Shown piece after piece: positions 14,771-25,800 of a DNA stretch of 41,577 nt. The DNA lies in the NCBI GenBank assembly GCA_045595785.1, contig JAZOBE010000036.1, forward strand, positions 1 through 41,577. Direction: 5' to 3'. The translations under genes were made by a program, and so were the position numbers. Below the pieces are notes generated by a model that did no database searches, was not told the origin of the DNA, and worked only from the letters and a program-made list of their open reading frames with translations. This DNA comes from SFLA01 sp045595785 (GTDB lineage Bacteria > Bacillota > Clostridia > Oscillospirales > CAG-382). How positions within the stretch are numbered: position 1 is the first letter of the stretch; every line of letters starts with the position of its first letter.

Positions 14771-16974
14771 TAAATACCTCTTTCGTTACCTCTGGTAACG
14801 TCCCTTACGTTGGGCACCTTGCGAAGCTGAGCCATGATGCTGTGCAGATGGTCGATGTTACTGCACTTAATAACTACGGTAAGCAAGCAGTTGCCCAGAT
14901 TTTCCTTAGCAGACATAGATATTACATCAACCGACATATTCTTGAGCTGCATGGAAACGTCTGCAAACAATGCAGAAGAATACTGTGCGTATACGTTAAG
15001 CACTGCATCGAACTTGCCTGCCTCACGCTTTTCGACCTGAGTAGACCAGGAAGCGACTATCCATCTGTCCTTATCCTCAGGCTTTTGAAGTCCCGCCTGA
15101 GCGTTGGGACAATCATATTTGTGGATAGAAACGCCGTATCCCTTGGTGATAAATCCTATAATACTGTCACCGGGAAGAGGATTACAGCATTTTGCAAACT
15201 TAACCTCGCATCCGGAAACGCTGTCAATAATAACGGACTGGGAATTGGTTATTCTGCCAGTGGAGACTACCGGCTTTTCAGGCACAGGAGTTTCCTCAAC
15301 AGGCTCGGGAGGACAAACCACACGGGTAAACTCGTCCTTCAGCTTTACTGCAATCTTGGTTACGGAAAGTCCACCGTAACCGATGTTGTTATAAAGATCC
15401 TCCGGATCGGGCAAGCCGATACGGGAAGCCACGTTGGAGACGATCTCATTTTTCTGCGCTTCGGAATAGCTCTTTCCGTAACGCTTAAGCTCACGGTCAA
15501 TCTCAGTCTTGCCGACAATTATATTCTCCGCACGCATTTCTTTCTTGAAATACTGGCGTATCTTATTTCTTGCCTCACCGGAGCGGACTATCTTAAGCCA
15601 ATCTCTGCTGGGACCCTTGGATGAAGAGGAGGTGATAACCTCTACGATCTGTCCGTTTTCTAATATGGAATCTATAGGTACGATGCTTCCGTTTACACGG
15701 GCACCTACCATCTTGTTACCTACCGCAGAGTGGATAGCATAAGCGAAATCTATAGGTGTTGCGTTAGTGGGAAGATTTACAACGTCACCCTTGGGAGTGA
15801 AGACAAATATCTCATCCTCAAAAAGGTCGATCTTAAGAGGACGGTAGAATTCGTCAGGATCATCGGTATCCTTTTCGGTCTCAAGAAGAGTACGGATCCA
15901 CTGAAGCTTTTGGTCAACGATCTCTTTCGCCTGCTCACCGGACTTGTATTTCCAATGTGCGGCAAGACCGTATTCAGCCTCACGATGCATATCCCAGGTA
16001 CGAATCTGCACCTCAACGGGAATACCCTCTTTACCGATAACAGTGGTATGAAGAGAACGGTAAAGATTGGGCTTGGGAGTAGAGATATAATCCTTGAATC
16101 TGCCGGGGATAAAGTTAAACGCCTCGTGAATGATACCCAAAGCGGTATAACAATCCAATTCGGTATCAACGATTATACGTATTGCATAAAAATCGTATAT
16201 CTCATCAAAGCTTTTACTACCGGTATACATCTTTTTGTATATGGAATATATAGATTTGATTCGTCCCTCAAGACGGTATTTTATATGGTTCTCATCAAGC
16301 TTTTCGGAAACAAGAGTTTTGTAATGATCCAGAAAGCCCTTGTTCTCGCCGTAGCGCTTCTCAACGTCGCTCTCAACCTCGTGATATCCGATAGGATCAA
16401 GATAACGAAGTGCCAGCATTTCCAATTCCTGCTTGATCTTCTGGATACCGAGACGGTGAGCAAGCGGTGCGTAAACGTGCATTGTCTCCAACGCAACGGA
16501 ACGCTGTTTTTCCTCACGGCGCACGTCCAGAGTACGCATATTATGAAGTCGGTCAGCAAGCTTTATGAATATAACGCGCAGATCCTTGCTCATTGCAAGA
16601 AACATTTTACGCAAATTTTCAATACTTTCATCCTGCTTTGTTTCAAAGCGGATGTGCACAAGCTTTGTAACGCCGTCAACAAGTGCAGCAACCTCCGCAC
16701 CAAACTCTTTTTTGATAACGGTAAGGTTTACTTTATCGCCGCAATCCTCAACTGTATCATGCAGAAGGGCGGCACAGATGGAATCGGTATCCAACTGAAG
16801 ATCCGCAACAATATGGGACACCGAAACAGGGTGCATTATATAAGGCTCACCCGAGATACGGGTCTGACCTTCGTGCATCCTTGCCGCAAATTCATATGCT
16901 TTTGTAATTTTAGCTATATCGTAGCCGCCGTTTTGCTTTAGTTTTTCAACCAAGCTCTCAAAACTAACAGACAT
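14770..16974 (-). CDS. rel: Bifunctional (p)ppGpp synthetase/hydrolase Rel
   Basis: A 734-residue Rel/SpoT homologue controlling the stringent response. In order: the HD hydrolase domain with H72-D73 (LLHDTVED); the synthetase domain with RFKDYISTPKPN (292-303), the RxKD form typical of bifunctional Rel enzymes; the TGS domain (about 390-450, FVFTPKGDVVNLP); the conserved-cysteine region (KCCNPLPGDSIIG); and the C-terminal ACT domain (about 660-730). Both active sites look intact. It follows recJ by 8 bases with no promoter between them. Confidence 0.97.
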   Translation of the reverse strand: MSVSFESLVEKLKQNGGYDIAKITKAYEFAARMHEGQTRISGEPYIMHPVSVSHIVADLQLDTDSICAALLHDTVEDCGDKVNLTVIKKEFGAEVAALVDGVTKLVHIRFETKQDESIENLRKMFLAMSKDLRVIFIKLADRLHNMRTLDVRREEKQRSVALETMHVYAPLAHRLGIQKIKQELEMLALRYLDPIGYHEVESDVEKRYGENKGFLDHYKTLVSEKLDENHIKYRLEGRIKSIYSIYKKMYTGSKSFDEIYDFYAIRIIVDTELDCYTALGIIHEAFNFIPGRFKDYISTPKPNLYRSLHTTVIGKEGIPVEVQIRTWDMHREAEYGLAAHWKYKSGEQAKEIVDQKLQWIRTLLETEKDTDDPDEFYRPLKIDLFEDEIFVFTPKGDVVNLPTNATPIDFAYAIHSAVGNKMVGARVNGSIVPIDSILENGQIVEVITSSSSKGPSRDWLKIVRSGEARNKIRQYFKKEMRAENIIVGKTEIDRELKRYGKSYSEAQKNEIVSNVASRIGLPDPEDLYNNIGYGGLSVTKIAVKLKDEFTRVVCPPEPVEETPVPEKPVVSTGRITNSQSVIIDSVSGCEVKFAKCCNPLPGDSIIGFITKGYGVSIHKYDCPNAQAGLQKPEDKDRWIVASWSTQVEKREAGKFDAVLNVYAQYSSALFADVSMQLKNMSVDVISMSAKENLGNCLLTVVIKCSNIDHLHSIMAQLRKVPNVRDVTRGNERGI

Positions 16975-16982
16975 TTTACACC

Positions 16983-19067
16983 TTATATAAGCGCGTGTTT
17001 TGCCTTTATTCTGCTAAGCAAAGCAGAATTATCAAGATTTATCTTTCCGCTGAATGGCAAAAGCTTTATCTTAACAAGTAATCCCGGAAGATGCTCGATC
17101 TCCGCAATTCCCTGCTCTTGCAAAACATCGCTGATTATCATAATTTTACAGATATTGATATCCTTACCCGTTTCCTCATGGATAGCTCCCGAAACGCGGC
17201 GGAGAGAAAGAGGCTTACTACCGTCAACAGTGCGGCGGAGATAGCGGAACACTTCTCTGAAATCCATAAGAGTGGGAACGTACTTTTCGGAGAGCATTTC
17301 AGTACGGGATTCATCTTTTGCAATACGGTATGCGTTAATCATTTCCTCGATATAGGCATCCTCGCCTGCAGAGAAACGCATTCCTTTTACCAAAAGCTGA
17401 GGAGCGGCTGAGCCCATAAACTCGTTTATCTCAAGCGTAAAGGCTATATCGCACCTATCTCCCTCACAGAACTGAAAGCTATCTGCGCTCATACCGAAGT
17501 ATACGGCGGTAACATCATTTCTGCCACCATCGGATACCTTGATCTTTATGTGCTTTCCGCCGGATAGCGGAGTAATGGTTCTTATAATCGCATCACGCAG
17601 CAGAAAAACGGGTACGGGATTGGAAAGACCGAAGGGCTCAAGACGCTGAATATCCTCAGCCTGCTTGAGATTAAGCTCGGAAAAATAAGCTTCGCAATCT
17701 ATCTCAAGAGGAATAACAAGCTCGTTTTTCTTTATATGCTTTTCTGCATATGCGTTAAGACGAGCGGTGAACTCGGGCAGCTTTTCACGGGAAATGGAAA
17801 GTCCCGCTGCCAGCTCGTGTCCGCCGTATTCAAGCAGCAGATCTGAGCATTCTGCCAATGCATCCATAAGCGAAAAGCCTTTTATGCTGCGTCCGCTTCC
17901 CTTACCTGTATCTCCATCAAAGGAGAACAACACGCTGGGAAGAGAATATTTTTCGGTTATTCTTGAGGCGACAACACCGATAACGCCCTGATGCCATCCG
18001 TCAGAGGACAGTACAAAAGCAGTTTTGTCGGAATGCTGCTCGTTTATCTGGTTTATTGCCTGATTATATATATCCAACTCTGTGGACTGACGCTTTTTGT
18101 TTATCTCACAAAGCTCCTCGGCAATACGGGTAGCTTCCTCCTCGTTTTCCGCAAGCAAAAGCTCCACCGCTCTTACAGCGCTGGTAATTCTGCCTGCCGC
18201 ATTTATACGGGGAGCAAGAACGTATCCGATGGTAGAAGAGGTGATCTTCTTTGCCTTCTTGCCGTTTTTATAAACGCCAACCTGCTCCATAAGTGCACGG
18301 AGACCGTGGTATTTGGTGTAAGCAAGATTTTCGATACCGATTGCCGCAATAAGACGGTTTTCGCCAACGATAGGCATAACGTCAGCAATTGTACCGATAG
18401 CAACTATCTCACCGTAACGCTTGCAGATATCCTCACTGTTTCCGTGCAAAGCGCAAAGCAGCTTAAACACGACACCGACGCCTGCCAGCTTTTTGAAGGG
18501 ATAACCGCAATCCTCGCGATGAGGGTTGACTACCGCAACAGCATCCGGTAAAGTCTCACGACAGCTGTGATGGTCGGTAATTATCATATCCATACCCAGC
18601 TGCTTGGCATACTCTGTCTCCGCAACGGCGGTTATACCCGTATCTACTGTTATAAGCAGATCCACCTTGCCTTCAAAACGCTGAATAGCGGCACAGCTGA
18701 GTCCGTACCCCTCGTTCATACGCTCGGGAATGAAATAAGTGGTGGGTACGCCCAGAGAGGACAGATATGTATACAGCATGGTGGTAGAGGTAACACCGTC
18801 TACGTCGTAATCGCCGTAAATGCAAACACGTTCTTTATTTTCTATAGCCTTTTTTATTCGGGTAACGGCTTTGTCCATATCCTTAAGCAGATACGGATCG
18901 TAAAAGGAAAGCTTTGACAGATCATAGAATTCATCCACTTTTTCAACACTGTCAAGTCCTCTTGAGCACAGCAGTCTGGCAGTAAGCGGCAAAAAGCCCG
19001 ACTCCGAACGGAGTGCCGCTACTGCTGATTTATCAACGCTGTTTATGACCCACTTCCTTGAAGTCAA
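16983..19067 (-). CDS. recJ: Single-stranded-DNA exonuclease RecJ
   Basis: A 5'-3' ssDNA exonuclease of the DHH family, 694 residues from the chosen start. Motifs are IYGDYDVDGVTST (about 85), TVDTGI, the signature DHH (TDHHSCRETLP, about 155), and DHHA1 GGHELAAGLSI (about 420); an OB-like C-terminal part follows. It acts in recombination and mismatch repair. The start is ambiguous: an ATG at 19076 directly abuts AGGAG with no spacer, whereas a TTG at 19067 has a 9-base spacer and is preferred. It lies 19 bases after cdaR. Confidence 0.94.
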   Translation of the reverse strand: MTSRKWVINSVDKSAVAALRSESGFLPLTARLLCSRGLDSVEKVDEFYDLSKLSFYDPYLLKDMDKAVTRIKKAIENKERVCIYGDYDVDGVTSTTMLYTYLSSLGVPTTYFIPERMNEGYGLSCAAIQRFEGKVDLLITVDTGITAVAETEYAKQLGMDMIITDHHSCRETLPDAVAVVNPHREDCGYPFKKLAGVGVVFKLLCALHGNSEDICKRYGEIVAIGTIADVMPIVGENRLIAAIGIENLAYTKYHGLRALMEQVGVYKNGKKAKKITSSTIGYVLAPRINAAGRITSAVRAVELLLAENEEEATRIAEELCEINKKRQSTELDIYNQAINQINEQHSDKTAFVLSSDGWHQGVIGVVASRITEKYSLPSVLFSFDGDTGKGSGRSIKGFSLMDALAECSDLLLEYGGHELAAGLSISREKLPEFTARLNAYAEKHIKKNELVIPLEIDCEAYFSELNLKQAEDIQRLEPFGLSNPVPVFLLRDAIIRTITPLSGGKHIKIKVSDGGRNDVTAVYFGMSADSFQFCEGDRCDIAFTLEINEFMGSAAPQLLVKGMRFSAGEDAYIEEMINAYRIAKDESRTEMLSEKYVPTLMDFREVFRYLRRTVDGSKPLSLRRVSGAIHEETGKDINICKIMIISDVLQEQGIAEIEHLPGLLVKIKLLPFSGKINLDNSALLSRIKAKHALI

Positions 19068-19086
19068 GGTCCTCATCTCCTAAAAT

Positions 19087-20358
19087 TTATTTTATGACGA
19101 TCCGAACGGTATATGCGTTTCTATTGTGAACGAACACACCGGAAATATCGGTGGGGGTTTCGGTAACCGTAACGGGAACCGTTATCTCACCGGCGGTAAG
19201 TGCGCCGAGAAGCGACATATCCACGGTAACCGAGATATCTTCTTCGGTAAGACCGTCAAGTACGTCCTGTACGCCGCGAAGCTCCACAATAACGTCTTCC
19301 AGCGCCTTTGCGTCATATCCCTCAGGAATATTGATAAATTCAATATTTTCGGATTCAATTACCATTTCGCGTTTTCCCATATCGGGTACCGAAATAAGCA
19401 CGGTAGCGTACTGTGACTCACTTACGTTGGTAACACCTGCAGGAGGATTTATGAGCAGTTTTATGGGGGAATCCAGATCGGTAGCCGTTTCGTCAATAGA
19501 AATGACGTATTCGGTTACGTTAGCCATTTGCTCTACCGTACCTCTGAATTTAACCGTTTCCATATCACAGCGGATATCCGCTGTAAGTCCGGAATATACA
19601 CCGCCCGTGAGATTGACTTTTACGGGGATATCTTTTTCAACATATACCGAAACAGATGCTGTAACCGTATTGTTTTCGATAAAGATATAGGGATTATTCA
19701 CTTCCTGCTTGTTAAGATCAAGCAGCTTTACGTTGGCAGATGCCTTTACTGAATTAACCAGCTCACCAAGCTCAAGATCCAAAAATGCACCGGAAATCTT
19801 TTCCAGCTCGTTAGCGGGTCCCCACACGGTAATTGCAGCGGGAGAGCAGTTGACGGTATCAATATACAAGTGCTCATCCAGCACGTAGCTCATCTTACGG
19901 ATATTCACTACGTACTGCTTGGAAATAAAATTATCAACGTAAAGGCGGAGCTCACTAACGGACTGAGAGGATACCGTGGTTCCGTTAGGCGCGGATATCT
20001 GCACGGTAAAACGATTCATACCTGCAGCAGCAACCGAGGAAAGGTCGATACTGGCAGTAATATCCGAAGCGCGGACACGGTTAACGTCCGTACGCTTACC
20101 GACTATGGTAACGTCGACTGTAAGATTAGGCTGTTCCAGCAAAGTATAACCAAGATTCTCTCTCAGCTCCGCTTCACCGGTAACGCCGATTTCGATATTG
20201 GTAAATGTTTTTGAAAAATCCGGGCTGTCATAGTCGATAGCGAAAAACCAAAGCACAATTGCACAGCCAACCGCCAAAAGCACTGTAAGGAAAGAAACTA
20301 TTTTGTTTTTGTTCTTGCGGCGGTCATTATCGGGGGCTTTACTGTTTATCCTGTTCAT
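19087..20358 (-). CDS. cdaR: CdaR/YbbR-domain regulator of diadenylate cyclase
   Basis: A 423-residue protein with a basic N-terminus, one membrane anchor (about 20-40) and a large extracytoplasmic part made of repeated YbbR beta domains (for example VDVTIVGKRTDVNRVRASDITASIDLS near 80-106, with similar blocks later). CdaR binds CdaA in the membrane and tunes c-di-AMP production. It overlaps cdaA by 20 bases and its SD lies inside the cdaA end, so the two are co-translated. Confidence 0.95.
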   Translation of the reverse strand: MNRINSKAPDNDRRKNKNKIVSFLTVLLAVGCAIVLWFFAIDYDSPDFSKTFTNIEIGVTGEAELRENLGYTLLEQPNLTVDVTIVGKRTDVNRVRASDITASIDLSSVAAAGMNRFTVQISAPNGTTVSSQSVSELRLYVDNFISKQYVVNIRKMSYVLDEHLYIDTVNCSPAAITVWGPANELEKISGAFLDLELGELVNSVKASANVKLLDLNKQEVNNPYIFIENNTVTASVSVYVEKDIPVKVNLTGGVYSGLTADIRCDMETVKFRGTVEQMANVTEYVISIDETATDLDSPIKLLINPPAGVTNVSESQYATVLISVPDMGKREMVIESENIEFINIPEGYDAKALEDVIVELRGVQDVLDGLTEEDISVTVDMSLLGALTAGEITVPVTVTETPTDISGVFVHNRNAYTVRIVIK

Positions 20359-21223
20359 CGTTCATATCCCCCTTTTTCTTTTTTGTAATGCGGGTAATCT
20401 GGCTCTTTACCCTGCTCTTAAGCAGGTTTTCTTTTACTATAAGCTGTTCTTCAAGATAGGTCTCCAGCTTTTTGCGGGAAAATCCTCTTTGGAGAGCTCC
20501 GTCGCAAGCGATGGAGATAACTCCCGTCTCTTCCGAAACGATAAGTACGATAGCATCACTGTTTTCACTCATACCGATGCCTGCACGGTGGCGGGTACCC
20601 AGATCCTTTACTATCTCGCTGTTATCAGACAACGGCAAGAAGCAACCGGCGGCGTGTACCCTTCCCTCACGGAAAATAACCGCACCGTCGTGAAGAGGGG
20701 CTTTGTTGAAGAAAATGTTTCCGATAAGGAATGACGTGGGCTTTGCGTCCACAACCGTGCCGGTACGGATAACGTCACCAAGCTTGGTGGAGCGTTCAAA
20801 CACCATCAAAGCACCTGTTTTGGACTGGGAAAGCTGTTCTGCGGCAATAGCAACCTCGGTTATACACTCGGTATAAGTTTTAACAGTCTCGTCGTCCATT
20901 TTGCCCTTAAAGCTTCGGAGAGACTCACCGCCCACCTTCTCAAGCACGCTTCGCAATTCCGGCTGGAATACTACTACCAACGCCAGAATTCCCACGCTGA
21001 AAAGATTTGAAAGAATAAAGTTGAGAGCGTGCATATCCAGCACTTCACTTACCAAAAGAAGCAGTAAAAGCAGAATAATACCGACAGCAAGCTTACCGGC
21101 ACGGCGTTCCCTTATGAACTTGAATGAATAGTAAAGCAAAAACGATACTATCACAATATCTATTACGTCTATTACCGTAATATTAAAGAGAGTTTCCTTT
21201 ACGTAATAAAGAAAGTTACCCAC
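20339..21223 (-). CDS. cdaA: Diadenylate cyclase CdaA
   Basis: A 294-residue membrane c-di-AMP synthase that joins two ATP. Three N-terminal helices (about 16-34, 44-60, 66-87) precede the DAC domain. The catalytic D179-G-A and R211-H-R motifs (APLHDGAVIF; GTRHRAGIGMSE) are intact. The start is GTG, with GGAGG 8 bases upstream. c-di-AMP controls potassium, osmotic balance and wall homeostasis. glmM, the usual third gene, is replaced here by recJ. Confidence 0.97.
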   Translation of the reverse strand: MGNFLYYVKETLFNITVIDVIDIVIVSFLLYYSFKFIRERRAGKLAVGIILLLLLLLVSEVLDMHALNFILSNLFSVGILALVVVFQPELRSVLEKVGGESLRSFKGKMDDETVKTYTECITEVAIAAEQLSQSKTGALMVFERSTKLGDVIRTGTVVDAKPTSFLIGNIFFNKAPLHDGAVIFREGRVHAAGCFLPLSDNSEIVKDLGTRHRAGIGMSENSDAIVLIVSEETGVISIACDGALQRGFSRKKLETYLEEQLIVKENLLKSRVKSQITRITKKKKGDMNDEQDKQ

Positions 21224-21261
21224 CTTACTTGCCTCCGTTCAAAACTTTTTTCCCAAATATT

Positions 21262-21290
21262 ATAATACCACAATTAACGCATTATGTCAA
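21262..21290 (-). promoter_or_regulatory. sigma-A promoter of cdaA operon
   Basis: TTGACA (21285-21290), a 17-base spacer and TATTAT (21262-21267). The -35 is encoded within the last codons of rdgB. It serves the long cdaA-to-mazG unit. Confidence 0.85.
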
Positions 21291-21888
21291 CATTATCGGC
21301 GGCAAACACGGAAGCAAAAGTTTTAACTGCTTTGCCTCTGTGGCTCACCTTATTCTTGGTCTCCATATCCATTTCCGCGAAGGTTTTTCCATACTCTTCG
21401 TTAAGGAAAACAGGATCATAACCAAAGTCACCGTCGCCGCGGCATTCAAAGATTATCTTACCCTCGCTGTACTCCTCACAGTCAAGACGCTTTCCACCCG
21501 GAAATACACAGCAAATATGACAAACAAAGCGCGCCGTGCGTTTTTCCAAAGGAACTCCGTCAAGATTTTTGAGCAGCTTTTGAATATTGCGGATATCGTC
21601 CGCATCCGCACCCGAATAACGGGCGCTCATAACACCGGGAGCACCGTCCAATGCGTCAACAGCAAGTCCCGAATCATCTGCAACAGCGGGAAGACCGCAG
21701 AAATCGCAAACGGTTTTCGCTTTAATATAAGCGTTGCCCTCAAAGGTATCGGCATCCTCGATGATATCACCGGAAAAGCCTACTTCCTTAAGAGTGAGAA
21801 TTTTAACTTTATCTCCGAAATATCCGTGAAAAAGCTCACGAAGCTCGGAAACCTTATGTGCATTGTTGGTAGCAAATACTAATTCCAT
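21274..21888 (-). CDS. rdgB: XTP/dITP pyrophosphatase (Ham1/RdgB)
   Basis: A 204-residue non-canonical purine NTP pyrophosphatase that removes dITP, ITP and XTP. Motifs include FATNNAHKVSEL at the start, the ADDSGLAVDALDGAPG substrate/metal loop (about 69-85), GYDPVF (about 158) and VSHRGKAV near the end. The start is uncertain: the ATG at 21888 is chosen, but a GTG at 21897 overlaps the ftsY stop and neither has an SD, suggesting coupling to ftsY. It is the last gene of its unit. Confidence 0.95.
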   Translation of the reverse strand: MELVFATNNAHKVSELRELFHGYFGDKVKILTLKEVGFSGDIIEDADTFEGNAYIKAKTVCDFCGLPAVADDSGLAVDALDGAPGVMSARYSGADADDIRNIQKLLKNLDGVPLEKRTARFVCHICCVFPGGKRLDCEEYSEGKIIFECRGDGDFGYDPVFLNEEYGKTFAEMDMETKNKVSHRGKAVKTFASVFAADNVDIMR

Positions 21889-21889
21889 A

Positions 21890-22798
21890 TCAATCACCGA
21901 ACATAGCCTTTACGAAATCCTCAGGAGAAAAGGGACGGAGATCGTCTACACCCTCGCCTACACCTATAAATCTTACGGGGATATTCAAAGCATGCTTTAT
22001 TGCAAGAATAAATCCGCCCTTGGCAGTGCCGTCCAGCTTTGTAAGCACAAGGCCTGAAATGCCTGCAGCTTTACCAAACTCCTGTGTCTGCATAATAGCG
22101 TTCTGACCTGTAGTTGCATCAAGCACGATAAGTGTCTCACGATGGCAATCGGGAAGCTCTCTGTCAATAACACGATTGATCTTTGCAAGCTCGTCAAGAA
22201 GATTCTTCTTGTTATGAAGTCTGCCTGCAGTATCTACTATAAGCACGTCTGCCTTTTGTTTGCGGGCAGCAGCCGCCGCATCAAATACAACTGCGGCAGG
22301 ATCGGCGCCTTCGGACTGGCGTATCATTTGCACTCCTGCTCTGTCCGCCCATACTCCAAGCTGATCTATAGCGGCAGCACGGAAGGTGTCCGCGGCGGCA
22401 AGAATGACCTTCTTGCCTTCCGACTTATACAGAGATGCCAGCTTACCGATAGACGTGGTCTTGCCTGCACCGTTTACGCCGATGACAAGTATAACGTTAA
22501 GTCCATCCTTGATTTCAAGAGGCTGATATTCACCGATGGTTTCGCTCATAACACGGCGAAGCTCCTCCCGTGCCTTATCTGCTTCCCAGATATTTTTCTT
22601 CTTAAGGTCGGCACGGAGAGTTTCAACGATGTAATCTGAGGTCTCTACACCTACGTCCGCCATTATGAGAACGTCCATAAGTTCATCGTAAAAATCTTCA
22701 TCTACCTTTTCGGCAGAGGAAAACAATTTTTCCAGAGGGGTTATAAGCGCAGCCTTTGTCTTGGCAAGACCTTGCTTTAATTTATCAAAAAAGCCCAT
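21890..22798 (-). CDS. ftsY: Signal recognition particle receptor FtsY
   Basis: A 302-residue SRP GTPase receptor. The N domain (about 1-90) is followed by the G domain with P-loop GVNGAGKTT (107-115), DTFRAAAIDQLGVWA, VDTAGRLHNK (about 187) and TKLDGTAKGG (about 250). The acidic A domain is almost absent, as is usual for Gram-positives. It docks ribosome-SRP complexes at the membrane. AAAGGAG precedes the ATG, 11 bases after smc, matching the conserved rnc-smc-ftsY order. Confidence 0.97.
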   Translation of the reverse strand: MGFFDKLKQGLAKTKAALITPLEKLFSSAEKVDEDFYDELMDVLIMADVGVETSDYIVETLRADLKKKNIWEADKAREELRRVMSETIGEYQPLEIKDGLNVILVIGVNGAGKTTSIGKLASLYKSEGKKVILAAADTFRAAAIDQLGVWADRAGVQMIRQSEGADPAAVVFDAAAAARKQKADVLIVDTAGRLHNKKNLLDELAKINRVIDRELPDCHRETLIVLDATTGQNAIMQTQEFGKAAGISGLVLTKLDGTAKGGFILAIKHALNIPVRFIGVGEGVDDLRPFSPEDFVKAMFGD

Positions 22799-22809
22799 TA
22801 TTGCTCCTT

Positions 22810-25800
22810 TTATGAATGACTGTATTTTCTGATATTCTCTTCCATCATATCCACGTTGAGACGGAGATAATCGGAAACACCCTTTTCGTACATGGTTACA
22901 CCGTAAAGCACGTCGGCACGCTCCATAGTACCGCGGCGGTGGGTAATAAGGATATACTGGGTGGATTCGCTGTGTTCTCTTACGTAATCCGCAAACTTGG
23001 CAAGGTTAACGTCGTCAAGGGCGGACTCGATCTCGTCAAAGATACAGAAGGGAGACGGATTTATCTCCTGTAACGCAAGATACAAAGCGATTGCCGCAAA
23101 GGACTGCTCGCCGCCGGAAAGGAGAGAAATGCTCTTTACGCTCTTTCCGGGAGGTCTTAAAATAATATCTATGCCGCATTCCAAAGGATTCTCGGGATCC
23201 TCCAATTCAACACGTCCGCTTCCTCCGCCGAAAAGTGCGGCGAAGGTGCGTCCGAAGGCTGAATTGATACGATCAAAACAATCTATAAAGGTGTCCTTCA
23301 TTGTGCGGGACAGCTTTTCGATAGTAGAATCCAGCTGACGGCGGGTACGATTAAGATCATCCGTTTGTGCGGTAAGAAAATCGAAACGTTCCTTTTCGGT
23401 CTTGTATTCCTCAACGGCGTTTACGTTTATATGACCCATTGCACGGATCTTAGCGCGTAGAGATGCAACACGGGTAGCCGCAGAGCCCATCTGTTCAGCA
23501 GGAAGTCTGTACGCACAGGCGGCTGTATAGGTAAGCTCGTATTCATCCCAAAGCTTTGCGGAAACAGCGTCATAATCGGTACCGAGATTTTCACCGCGAG
23601 ACTCAAGCTCGGTAAATTTACGCAACGCCTCTTCCTTTTTGTTTTGTGCATCCTTTACGAGTCCGCGGATGTTGACTGCATTCTTTTCGGATTCATCACG
23701 GGAAGCAAGCAGCTTTTCAAGCTTTTCACGGTGGAGCGCAGTTTCGCTTTCACAAGCAGCTTTACGCACGTCATACTCTGCAAGTGCGTTTTCAGCCTCA
23801 ACGGCGCTGTTCTCCGCGTTAGCGATAGATGCTCTGATATCCTCGATGCGAGAAACGATTCCATCTCTCTTTTCGGTAAGCGCGCGGATGTGAGTATTCT
23901 GTCTGTCAAAGGATGAGGTTTTCTCAAACAGCTCAAGACGGATGCGGTTGCATTCCTCAAAAGCATCGCTCTCCTTTACCTTTGCCTGAGCAGATTCAAA
24001 GGAAGCCTGTTCCAAAGCGGTACGGAGAGATGCCAGCGACGCCTCATTCTCAAGCAGGCGGCTTTCCGCATCTGCGGAATCCTTTTCCGCATCCTCCAAA
24101 GGACGCATACTCTGCTGACGGATTGTCTCGTTATGGCTGTTTTCCTCTTCAAGCCTTACACGGATGCCGTCACAAACACGGACGGCGTCGTTAACGCAAA
24201 TCAGCGCATTTGCAACAAGCTTTTCGCACTCCTCTGCACGGAGGCAAAGAGAAGCGTATTCTTTATCGATATCCTCTACCTTTGATTCAAGAGACTGAAT
24301 TTCTTTGTTCTTGCCGTCTATCTCCAAGGAGAGACGGTCGATATCCATAGCACGGGTAAAAAGACCCGTCTTTTTGTGTGCACTTCCGCCAGTAATACTT
24401 CCGCCGGGATTTACTACCTGACCGTCCAGAGTAACTGCTTTTACCTTGTATCCGCAAGCGGCACAGACAGAGGTGGCTGAATCCATATTTTCGGTAACTA
24501 CGGTTCTGCCCAAAAGGTCGTCTGCTACAAGGCGGTATTTAGCATCACACTTGATGAGGTCGGAAGCAATACCCAGATATCCGTCAATACCCTTGAAAGG
24601 CTCTTCGTTGACACGGGTTCCCTTTATGGTCTCAATAGGCAAAAACGTAGCTCTTCCGCCGGATGTCTTTTTAAGATAACGGACTGCGTTTTTAGCGTCC
24701 GATTCCTTTTCGGTAATTATAAACTGTGCGGAGGCGCCCAATGCGGTCTCCAAAGCCAGAACGTATTTTTCATCTACGGAAACAACGGATGAAACGGTAC
24801 CGACTATACCGTCAAGCTCCTTGCCTGCAACGCTCATTACGTTTTTAACACCGTCGGAATAGCCCTCAAAGAGAGCTTCCATTCTGCGAAGATTTTCTCT
24901 GCGGTGATCGAGAGCAGAAACATCCAGCTTGATACCGGAAATACTGTCGGTTACCTCCTTATGCGAAGCGCGGTTGGAAGCACATTCCGCTTGAACCTTT
25001 TCACCCTCGGAAACAGCGTTTTCATATGCTGTATTTGCTTTATTATGCTCTGCTTCAGCCTTATCAAGGTCTGCACGAAGCTGAGCTATACGGGTTGCGG
25101 ACGCCATAAGCTGCTGCTCCGCCTCGTCTCTTGCCTTAACAGACTGCTCCAATCTCACACGGAGTCCCGCATAAGTCTCGCGAAGAGAAGCAACCTTTTC
25201 GTAAACAGCGGTATATTCTCCGTTTACTTTTTGCTCGTTTTCACTTGCTTTTACTGCTTCTTCTCTGCAGGCGGAATACGCCTCCTCGGCAGCGGCAAAT
25301 TCTTTATTTACCTTATCCTGCTCGGCTTTGAGAGATTCCCCTACCTCTTTGGCGGAAACAAGCATATCCGCTACCATGGCAAGCTCACGCTCGCTTCTGG
25401 AAATATCCTCGGAATATCCACGTGCAACACGGCGGTAATGCTCAGCGTCGTTAACGCGGAGAGCTTTTTCAGCCTCTACTGCGGCGATGCTCTTTTCGCC
25501 CTCAGAGATAAGACGCTCCGTCTCGGAAAGCTCACGTCCAATATCGTATCCCTCACGGAGAGCACTGTCCAGCTTTTCGTCAAGCTCCTTTACAAGGCTC
25601 TCGCTGTTATCGAGAGAAAGACGTGCACCTGCAAGCTCAACGGCGTTTTTCTCCATCTCTGCACGAAGCTTATCTATTCTGTCAAGCCAGAGGGTAATCT
25701 CCAACCCTTTCTTTTCTTCTGAAAGAATGAGATATTTCTTTGCGTTTTCGGCTTCCTTCTCCAAAGGACCGATACGGGAGGAGACCTCACTCAAAATATC

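Noticed and set aside
15730..16941. 403-residue open frame opposite rel
   Set aside because: Antisense to the intact Rel domains; composition is not protein-like.
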